This document shows, one piece after another, positions 30,998 through 38,401 of a stretch of 64,000 bases of DNA. The stretch lies in the NCBI RefSeq assembly GCF_014647055.1, contig NZ_BMOL01000005.1:62001-126000 (forward strand), given 5' to 3'. This DNA comes from Deinococcus aerolatus (GTDB lineage Bacteria; Deinococcota; Deinococci; Deinococcales; Deinococcaceae). The notes below the pieces were generated by a model. That model saw only the letters and a list, made by a program, of their open reading frames with translations, ran no database searches and was not told where the DNA came from. Both the position numbers and the translations under genes were made by a program. The first letter of the stretch is position 1. Every line of letters begins with the position of its first letter.

Positions 30998-31558
30998 GTG
31001 AACGACGCGCTGCTTGAAGCGCTGCGTCAGCAGGCGGCCGGGGGCGGCAGCCTGGAGGGCACCCTGGCCGGGATGGCCGGCGGCGATCCGGCGCTGGGGT
31101 TGCTCTCCCAGATGCTCGCGCACCGGGAGCAGACCCTCACGCACGACCTGGAGACGCAGCAGCAGGAAGAAGAGCGGCTGGCGGCCCTGGCCCGCGCCGG
31201 GGAGGAGGCCCGGCAACTGGAGGAGTTGCGGCAACTGGAAGAGGAGCGGCGGCAGGCGCAGCGCCGCGCCCGGCTGGAACGGCTGCGCTTGCGGCTGGAG
31301 GGACTGCAGGCCGAACTCGCCGCACGTCAGGCGCTGCTGGACGACCTCGCGCTGGCGCTGGGCGCCTGTCCGGCCTGCTGGGGCGAGGATCCCGGGTGCC
31401 GTCTGTGCCGGGGGAGGGGTCAGCCTGGCTTCGTGCGGCCGGAGGCGGCGGCCTTCCGGCGGCTGGTGGCCCCCGCGCTGGAGGCCGCCTCGTTCCCCAC
31501 TGATCCCAGGACGCTCGTGGGCCGTGAGACGCCCGAACCCGAAAGGAGACCGCTATGA
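30998..31558 (+). CDS. Coiled-coil protein with a C-terminal zinc-knuckle-like cysteine cluster
   Basis: 186 residues from GTG 30998, preceded by GGGGAGG. The middle is a strong coiled coil (about 45-120; Glu/Gln/Arg/Leu-rich heptads such as LEELRQLEEERRQAQRRARL). It is followed by CPACWGEDPGCRLCRGRG, two CxxC pairs like a DnaJ-type zinc ribbon. It overlaps the next gene by four bases (ATGA), a sign of coupled translation. Function unknown; it may be a scaffold or chaperone-like factor of the cluster. Confidence 0.75.
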   Translation: MNDALLEALRQQAAGGGSLEGTLAGMAGGDPALGLLSQMLAHREQTLTHDLETQQQEEERLAALARAGEEARQLEELRQLEEERRQAQRRARLERLRLRLEGLQAELAARQALLDDLALALGACPACWGEDPGCRLCRGRGQPGFVRPEAAAFRRLVAPALEAASFPTDPRTLVGRETPEPERRPL

Positions 31559-32139
31559 CCATGTACGCCGATGACCTCGACTCCTACCTGGACAACTTCG
31601 AATTCGACGAGTCCGACGAGCGTGCCCGGTCACGGGGACGGCGCAACCAGACCCCGGTGCGGACGCCATCGCCGCAAAGCAGTTTCCAGCCTCGCCCCTC
31701 GGCCAACACCGTCACCCAGGCGCAGCTTCAGGCGGCCGTGCGGACGCTTGACAGCAAGATCACCACGCTGGCCGGCAGTGTCAAGACACTGGAAACCCGC
31801 ACCAACTCGGTCGCCGCGGAGCAGGACCGCATGGCCGCCGCCCTGCGCAAGGAGATGGACGAGCGCAAGAAGAGCAGTGACGGCATCCGCCGCGACCTGC
31901 AGCAGACCAAGACGCTGGCCGTGCTGCTGCCGATGATCTCGCAGAAGACCGAGGACGTGGTCCGGGCCGACGGCACCACGGCCAAGGTGGTCACCCAGCC
32001 CAGTGACAGCCTGAGTTCGATTCTGCCGTTCATGCTGCTCATGGGCGGGAACACGGGCGACAGCTCCTCGGGTGGAGGCCTGCTGGGCGGCGACAGCTCA
32101 AGCACCCTGTTGCTCGCCATGCTGCTCACGCGCCGCTGA
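31555..32139 (+). CDS. Coiled-coil hypothetical protein with hydrophobic tail
   Basis: 194 residues. It has an acidic start (YADDLDSYLDNFEFDESDE), a Ser/Pro/Gln linker, and a coiled coil (about 62-125; TLDSKITTLAGSVKTLETRT). The C-terminus is hydrophobic and Gly/Ser-rich (ILPFMLLMGG, STLLLAMLLTRR) and could touch a membrane. The start codon overlaps the previous stop. I do not recognise the family. Confidence 0.72.
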   Translation: MTMYADDLDSYLDNFEFDESDERARSRGRRNQTPVRTPSPQSSFQPRPSANTVTQAQLQAAVRTLDSKITTLAGSVKTLETRTNSVAAEQDRMAAALRKEMDERKKSSDGIRRDLQQTKTLAVLLPMISQKTEDVVRADGTTAKVVTQPSDSLSSILPFMLLMGGNTGDSSSGGGLLGGDSSSTLLLAMLLTRR

Positions 32140-32166
32140 ACGGCTCACAAGCCACGGAGGAATGCC

Positions 32167-32823
32167 ATGACAAATCCTTCCAGTGCTGGAGGAGGCTTCG
32201 GACGCACATTGCAAGAGCTGTTCACCGGCAATCCGGTGCAGGGACAGGGGCCAGCCCCCGTGCCTGCCGGGGACATCTTGATCGAGGTGCCCGATCTCAC
32301 GGGTCTGGAGCAGGCCGAGGCCGAGCAACGTCTCCGGGAACGTCGGCTCACCCCACGGGTTCGGTGGATGACCGCCGACGGCGCCCCCGGCACCGTCAGG
32401 CGCCAGACGCCCGACGCAGGCGAGGTCGCAGCCGCTGGCACGCAGGTCACGCTTTACATCATCAAGGCCCGGGAACTCAGTGATCTCGAGAAAATCCGGA
32501 AGGTGCTCAACGACGCGAAAATTCTCACGGCAGAGAACTTCGGGCAGGTCCTGAGAGACGACAGGGATGTTCAGCAGTTCGTCTCCGCCGTGAGGGATAC
32601 CCACGCGGAGCTTCTCAGGAAGATAGATGGCCTGGCGACAAAGCAGGATGTGCAAGGCGCTTTGCAAAACCTGGCCACCAGAACAGACGTTCAGAGCGCC
32701 ACCGGAGCCCTGGAACAGGAGGAGCCTGCCCGCAAGCGGTTCGAGGAACTCAAGCGCCTGATCCAGGCGAACAGCAGCGGTGGAGACGCACCCACCCCCG
32801 GCACCAAGGGCAAATCCTCCTAG
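32167..32823 (+). CDS. PASTA-domain protein
   Basis: 218 residues with a GGAGG ribosome site. After a short Gly-rich start it carries one PASTA domain (about residues 40-98: IEVPDLTGLEQAEAEQRL, VRRQTPDAGEVAAAG, TQVTLYI). PASTA domains bind peptidoglycan stem peptides or beta-lactams in Ser/Thr kinases and PBPs. The rest is helical (about 100-205). There is no signal peptide or membrane segment, unusual for PASTA proteins. Its place in the operon fits a wall-recognition role. Confidence 0.8.
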   Translation: MTNPSSAGGGFGRTLQELFTGNPVQGQGPAPVPAGDILIEVPDLTGLEQAEAEQRLRERRLTPRVRWMTADGAPGTVRRQTPDAGEVAAAGTQVTLYIIKARELSDLEKIRKVLNDAKILTAENFGQVLRDDRDVQQFVSAVRDTHAELLRKIDGLATKQDVQGALQNLATRTDVQSATGALEQEEPARKRFEELKRLIQANSSGGDAPTPGTKGKSS

Positions 32824-32892
32824 CCGTTGCTCTGTCCGGGACGGCGGCCTGCAACCCACGGCTGGCCGTCCCGCTCTCTCCCGAGGCGCCCC

Positions 32893-35800
32893 ATGGACCC
32901 CGAGCTGTACGAACTTCTGGAGGAAGGTGACCCCGGGGACGAGGTTGCAGTGGTCGTGCGCCTGCTCGACCCGGCGCGTCCCCCCGCCGGAATGCGGGTG
33001 GTTGCCGCCTTCGGGGAGATCGTCACGGCGCGGGTGCGGCGCGGCGCCATCCCCGAGGTGTGGCGCGATCCGCGTGTGGACAGCGTCAAGGCGCCCCGTG
33101 GCCTCAGCGCGGACCTGGAGCCGCCCCAGCTGTATGACCTCGCCGAGGAGCTGGTCTTCACCCCCAACGATACGCGGCGCCCACCCGGGCTCGGCGTCAC
33201 CGGGCGCGGGGTGGTGATCGGTGTCATCGACTGGGGCTGCGATTTCGCGCACCCGGATTTCCGCCACCCGGACGGCAGCACACGTCTGCTCACCCTGTGG
33301 GACCAGCGCCCGCGCGGCAGGGCGGACGCCATGCCCTACGGCTATGGCCGGATCTTTGATGCGCAGCGGATCAATGCGGCCCTGCAACGTTCCGACCCCT
33401 ATGCGGCGCTGGACTATCATCCCGCTGACGCCGACCCTGGCCTGGGTGCCCACGGCACGCACACGCTGGGCATCGCGGGCGGCAACGGCCGGGGCGGCGG
33501 CCCCTCGGGGGTGGCGCCTGAGGCCGATCTGGTGTTTGTCCACATGGGGGCCCGGGAAGGGCCGGACGCGGTCCCCCTGGGCAACTCGGCCGAGCTGCTG
33601 GAGGGACTGGACCTGATCTCACAAATCGCGGCAGGGCGGCCCTGCGCGGTCAACCTCAGCCTGGGGCGGCACGCGGGCGAGAAGACCGGGCGCAGTCTGG
33701 TGGAGCGGGCGCTGGACGCCTGGGTGGCGCTGGCGCCGGGGCGGGCCATCGGGCAGAGCTGCGGGAACTACTTTGAGCGCCGGACCCACGCCGAGTGGAC
33801 CCTGCGCCCCGGCGGGAGGCACCGCTTCAAGATCCGGGTCAATCCCGACGACCGCAGCCCCAACGAACTTGACCTGTGGTACCCGGGCCGTGACCGTCTG
33901 GGCGTGGAGGTCTGCTCGGCGGACGGACGTTTCCGGCTGCGGGCGGCGCGGGGCCAGCGGGCCACGGCGCATCTGGAAGGCCGCGAGGTCGTGCGGCTCT
34001 ACCACCGCGCCTTTGACCCCAACAACGGGGACCATCAGGTCAGCGTGCGTTTCGAGGTCGTGCCGGGCGTTGCCTCCTGGCAGGTCACCCTGACCGGCGA
34101 GGACGTGCAGGACGGCCGCGTTCACGCCTGGATCGAGCGCGACAGTGCCTGCGGCAGCTGTCAGTCGCGTTTTCCCCGGGAGGAGGCCGACACCCGCGTC
34201 ACCCTGGGCACCATCTGCACGGGGTACCGCACGCTGGCGGTGGGCGCCTACGACCCGCACCGCGAGGACCGGCCGCTGGGGCGCTTTTCCAGTTGCGGAC
34301 CCACCCGTGATGGGCGGCCCAAGCCCGACCTGATCGCCCCCGGCGTGATGGTCCTGGCCCCCCGCTCGCGGGCGCGGGACGGGGGGGAGAAGCGGCTCTA
34401 CACCCGCATGTCCGGCACCAGCATGGCGGCGCCCCACGTCACCGGCACGCTGGCCCTGATGTTTGAGGCCGCCGGGGAGCCGCTCGACATCGTCACCACC
34501 CGGCGCCTGCTGCTCGCCAGTTGTGAACCCGCCGGACCGGAGCTGGACCCTGCCCGCGTCGGCAGCGGCTACCTGGACACCCGGCGGGCGGTGCAGGCGG
34601 CGCAGTCCGGCCACGTCGCCCCACTGCCTGTGAGAGAGGAGGCCCGGCCCATGTCTGAATTCAGTCCCCTGCCCGAAGACCTTTCACCCGCTGCGGGTCC
34701 AGCCGGAGCCGCGCCGGAGGGCGTGGGCGGCCTGCCGGACAGCGACTCCCCCGGAAAGCTGGAGGCCTTCCCCCCTGACGCAGCATCCACCGACACGGCG
34801 CCGGAGTTCACTCCCCTGCCGGACGGCGAGGAGGAGCCCTTCGTCTCCGACGTGGACCCGGACCTGACTGCCCTGGAATTTGCCTCCGCCCTGGAGGACG
34901 GGACGCAAGGGTTCTCCCAGGCAGGAACGGATCAAGCTCTGGACCGGGACCCGCCGGCGGGCCTGCGTTTCCTCGAACACTTCGAGGCGGGACTGGACCG
35001 GGATCACCCCCCCTCGGCGGCGCAGGTGCTGCGGGAGGCAGCCTGGGGCCGGCACGCCGCCGACGCCTGGCGCGGCCCGCTGCGGCCGCACGAGGTCTGG
35101 CAGGCCTACGGCGAGGGGGCGTTCCCGGCGGTGCGCGCGGCGCTGGAGCCGGCGCTGGCGCTGGTCGGGGCCCCGGGCGACACGCTGCCGGGGCTGGAGC
35201 CGGGCGACCTGCTGGTGCAGCGGGCCGGCGGCAGCCCCTTCACCGCGGTGTCGGTGGTGCGTGCCGCGGGACTGGGCTCCGCACCGGTGTGGCGGGTGGC
35301 CGCCGGGGACGTGCGCCCCACCCACGCCCGGGCGCTCGACGATGCGGGGCGGGTGGGCGCACACACGGTCGTGCTGCGCCCCCGCGCCGCGCCTGACACC
35401 ACCGACGCCGCTGAAGGGGCCGGGCGCTGCCCTGACGTCACCGTGGCCCCCGCCGACCGCCCCCGGCTCCTCACGCGCGGCTCGGTTCACCCCGCCGTGC
35501 GCGAGGTGCAGCGGAAGCTGAGCGCTTTTCACCTCGCCCAGCTCCTGCGCGGCCAGCCGGGGCTGCCGGGCGCACCACTCAGCGAGGACTGCGTCTACGG
35601 CGCGCTCACCCAGGGGGCGGTGCTGGAATTCCAGCGTCAGGTCTTCCCTGGCCTGAACGCCGAACACGACGGCAAGGTCGGTGAGCGCACCTGGGCACAG
35701 CTCGACGCGGTGGTCCTGCTGCCCGGCGCGGGGCCGCTGGCCGCGCTGACGGTCGAGGGGCTCGCTCTGCTGGACGACGGCCTGACCCGGCCGCTGACCT

Positions 35801-38376
35801 GGGACGACGTGATCGGGCTGGATGCGGCCCGGGCCAACGTCCGTCTGACGGTGTCTGGCCTGCCCGCGGCGGTGCTGCCTGCCGAGATGGAGGTTGTGGT
35901 GTCGAGCCGCCCGCCCAACCGCGACGCGGGGACCGCCACGCTGGACGCGGGGACCCTGCTGCGCCTGCCGCGCGTGTCCACCGGACCCGGCGGGCGCGCG
36001 CGGTACGGGCTGTCGCGTGCTCCCGGCGATCTGGGCGCCTTTCTGGCCGTGGAGACGCAGCGCAAGGAGGTGGCGACGCTGGTCCGGCAAACCGATCACC
36101 TGGGGCCGGGCACCAGTGACGGGGCGTTCCGTGACGCGCTGGGCTGGGCGCCGCGCGGACGGGCTACCCTCCCAAACAGCCGCAGCGGCACCACGGGCGA
36201 TCCGGCCGGCGAGGTGCCTGACGCCCGCAAACTCTTTCTGGCCGCGGGCGTGGAGGTGCTGGAGGTCACGGCCCTGCCGCTGCCAGGGGTCCGGGTCACA
36301 GCCCCGCCCGCACGGGCCCTGGTCCGCAGCCCCGCCGATGTCGTGTATTACTCCGGCCACGGCTCCAGCGCGCACAACTGCCTGCTGTTTGAGGGGATCT
36401 CGCGCGAGGAGTCGTGCTGGCTCAAACCCGCTGACCTGGTGCCTCACTGGCGCAGCCCGCTGGACCTCGACGTCCTGATTCTGGCCGGCTGTTCGGTGCT
36501 GCGGGTGGACTTTCCCACCTTCGGCGATCCGGGCGGCAACGGGCTGGCCTGGGCGCGGCTGCTGACCACCCAGGGCGGCCCGCTGAGGGCGATCCTGGGC
36601 TACGGCGGCTCGGCTCCGGCCGACGCGAGAGGCGGCGACGACATCGCCCGGGCGATGGCCACCCGGATGGCGGCCGGATCACGCGACTTTGCGCGCGACT
36701 GGCTGGAGGTGAATGAGGCCGCCCGGGCCTGGAACGCGGTCGCCCTCGACACCCGGGGCTACTGGGACTTCACGACCTTCCACAACATCCGGGGGCCGCG
36801 CCCGCTGCCCTCGGGGGCCAGGGAGGGCGGCCTGCCGGGAGACGCCGAGGCGGGCGAGAGTGCCGACCTGCCCGACGCCTTCTTTGCCGGGGTGCGTGAG
36901 GTCGCGGCCACCATCGGCGCCCAGCCGCTGCACCTGTTGCAGGTCATGATGGCCGAGAGCGGCATCAACCCGGCCGCGCACAATCCGCACGGCCACGCCA
37001 GCGGCCTGATCCAGTTCATGCCCGCCACCCTGGTGCGCCTGGGCTGGACGGCGGGCCATGAGGCCTTCCGGCAACTGGGGGCCGTGCAACAGCTGCCCTT
37101 CGTCCTGCGCTTCTACCTGCCGTACCGCCCGGCAGGGCTGACCTCCACCGCCCGGCTGTACCAGGCGACCTTCCTGCCCGCGACCCTGGCGCTGGGCTCA
37201 GACCCGGACACGGTGCTCGCCGGGCGCGAGGGTCCTTACCCTGGCGCCTACGCCGGGAACCCTGGCCTGGACCGCCGGGATGACGGCACCATTCGCGTCT
37301 CCGACCTGACGGCGGCGGTGGAGCGGCAGTGCCGGGGCCCTCGCTGGGAAGAGGCCCGCGCCCGGCTGGAGGGGACCTCGCCGCGGCCCCACCCGCCCAC
37401 TCCACCCGGCCCCACGCCTCCCAGGCCCGGCGGGCGGCCCACCCTGCGCGTCGGTGCCCGGGGCCCTGCGGTGCAGGAGGCGCAGCGGCGGCTCAATGCC
37501 GTTCACGCTCGCCTCCTTGCCGCCGGCCAGCCGGGTCTGCCCGGCGCTCCCCTCGCCGGGGACGGGGCCTTCGGTCCCCGGACCCGCGCGGCCGTCGTCG
37601 CCTTCCAGCAGCGTGCCTTTCCAGGTCAGCCGCGCGAGCACGACGGCGTGATCGGGGCGCGCACCTGGGCGCAGCTCGACGAATGGGCGGGTGGGTCCGG
37701 ACCGGGTCCGGTGCCGCCCGCACCGCATCCGCCCCAGCCTGGCCCGCCCACCCCGGGCACCCCCTGGACGGCCCTCAGGGCAGACGCGGTGCGGATCGCG
37801 CTGGAAGAATACGCCCGCTGGCACCCCGGCGGGACGGCCCTCACGGAAACCGACCCCGTGATGCGCCCGGTGCTGCGTGGGTACTGGATGGAGGGCGTGG
37901 GGCTGGGGGGCGCCGCCGCCGATCAGGCCATCGAGGACCGCCGCGCCTGGAGCGCCGCGTTCATCTCCTGGGTGATGCGGCGGGCAGGGGCAGGCCCGCA
38001 GTTCCGCTACGCCTCGGGCCACACCGTCTACTGCGCCGCGGCCAAGCGCAACCGCACGGCGGGTGACCTCGGCAATCCATTCTGGCTCTACGACGTCACC
38101 GAACGGGCCCCGGAGGTGGGCGATCTCGTGTGCACCGGCCGCCAGAACAGCGGGGTGACGTACGCCAACGTGGACGACGGTCAGTTCCGCCTCTCTCACT
38201 GTGACCTGGTGGTGGAGGTGACGCCCGGGCGGCTCGGCGTGATCGGCGGCAATGTGGGCAACACGGTGGGGCGCAAGGTGCTGCGCATCGGCGCAGATGG
38301 CCGGGTGCTCACGGACGGCGGACAGCGCCAGTATTTCGCTGTGCTGCGGGTGCGCACCGACCCCGGCCAGGAATAG
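32893..38376 (+). CDS. Giant multidomain protein: subtilase, PG-binding, caspase-like, lysozyme-like, PG-binding, DUF2272
   Basis: 1827 residues from ATG 32893, which has GAGG upstream. Domains seen: S8 subtilase (about 1-575) with Asp113 in VIDWGCD, His187 in AHGTHTLG and Ser510 in GTSMAAPH; an unassigned domain (about 735-810, GDLLVQRAGGSPFTAVS); a PG-binding module (about 865-940); a caspase-like or DUF6345-like domain with His1156 in YYSGHGSS and Cys1200 in LILAGCSVL; an SLT-type lysozyme fold with Glu1355 in MMAESGINPAA; a second PG-binding module (about 1516-1600); and a C-terminal DUF2272 domain (about 1626-1825, WSAAFISWVMRRAG and GDLVCTGR). All key catalytic residues are visible. There is no signal peptide. 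Domains are named from motifs, not from a search. Confidence 0.88.
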   Translation: MDPELYELLEEGDPGDEVAVVVRLLDPARPPAGMRVVAAFGEIVTARVRRGAIPEVWRDPRVDSVKAPRGLSADLEPPQLYDLAEELVFTPNDTRRPPGLGVTGRGVVIGVIDWGCDFAHPDFRHPDGSTRLLTLWDQRPRGRADAMPYGYGRIFDAQRINAALQRSDPYAALDYHPADADPGLGAHGTHTLGIAGGNGRGGGPSGVAPEADLVFVHMGAREGPDAVPLGNSAELLEGLDLISQIAAGRPCAVNLSLGRHAGEKTGRSLVERALDAWVALAPGRAIGQSCGNYFERRTHAEWTLRPGGRHRFKIRVNPDDRSPNELDLWYPGRDRLGVEVCSADGRFRLRAARGQRATAHLEGREVVRLYHRAFDPNNGDHQVSVRFEVVPGVASWQVTLTGEDVQDGRVHAWIERDSACGSCQSRFPREEADTRVTLGTICTGYRTLAVGAYDPHREDRPLGRFSSCGPTRDGRPKPDLIAPGVMVLAPRSRARDGGEKRLYTRMSGTSMAAPHVTGTLALMFEAAGEPLDIVTTRRLLLASCEPAGPELDPARVGSGYLDTRRAVQAAQSGHVAPLPVREEARPMSEFSPLPEDLSPAAGPAGAAPEGVGGLPDSDSPGKLEAFPPDAASTDTAPEFTPLPDGEEEPFVSDVDPDLTALEFASALEDGTQGFSQAGTDQALDRDPPAGLRFLEHFEAGLDRDHPPSAAQVLREAAWGRHAADAWRGPLRPHEVWQAYGEGAFPAVRAALEPALALVGAPGDTLPGLEPGDLLVQRAGGSPFTAVSVVRAAGLGSAPVWRVAAGDVRPTHARALDDAGRVGAHTVVLRPRAAPDTTDAAEGAGRCPDVTVAPADRPRLLTRGSVHPAVREVQRKLSAFHLAQLLRGQPGLPGAPLSEDCVYGALTQGAVLEFQRQVFPGLNAEHDGKVGERTWAQLDAVVLLPGAGPLAALTVEGLALLDDGLTRPLTWDDVIGLDAARANVRLTVSGLPAAVLPAEMEVVVSSRPPNRDAGTATLDAGTLLRLPRVSTGPGGRARYGLSRAPGDLGAFLAVETQRKEVATLVRQTDHLGPGTSDGAFRDALGWAPRGRATLPNSRSGTTGDPAGEVPDARKLFLAAGVEVLEVTALPLPGVRVTAPPARALVRSPADVVYYSGHGSSAHNCLLFEGISREESCWLKPADLVPHWRSPLDLDVLILAGCSVLRVDFPTFGDPGGNGLAWARLLTTQGGPLRAILGYGGSAPADARGGDDIARAMATRMAAGSRDFARDWLEVNEAARAWNAVALDTRGYWDFTTFHNIRGPRPLPSGAREGGLPGDAEAGESADLPDAFFAGVREVAATIGAQPLHLLQVMMAESGINPAAHNPHGHASGLIQFMPATLVRLGWTAGHEAFRQLGAVQQLPFVLRFYLPYRPAGLTSTARLYQATFLPATLALGSDPDTVLAGREGPYPGAYAGNPGLDRRDDGTIRVSDLTAAVERQCRGPRWEEARARLEGTSPRPHPPTPPGPTPPRPGGRPTLRVGARGPAVQEAQRRLNAVHARLLAAGQPGLPGAPLAGDGAFGPRTRAAVVAFQQRAFPGQPREHDGVIGARTWAQLDEWAGGSGPGPVPPAPHPPQPGPPTPGTPWTALRADAVRIALEEYARWHPGGTALTETDPVMRPVLRGYWMEGVGLGGAAADQAIEDRRAWSAAFISWVMRRAGAGPQFRYASGHTVYCAAAKRNRTAGDLGNPFWLYDVTERAPEVGDLVCTGRQNSGVTYANVDDGQFRLSHCDLVVEVTPGRLGVIGGNVGNTVGRKVLRIGADGRVLTDGGQRQYFAVLRVRTDPGQE

Positions 38377-38401
38377 AACCAGACCAGCCACAGGAGGCCA
38401 C

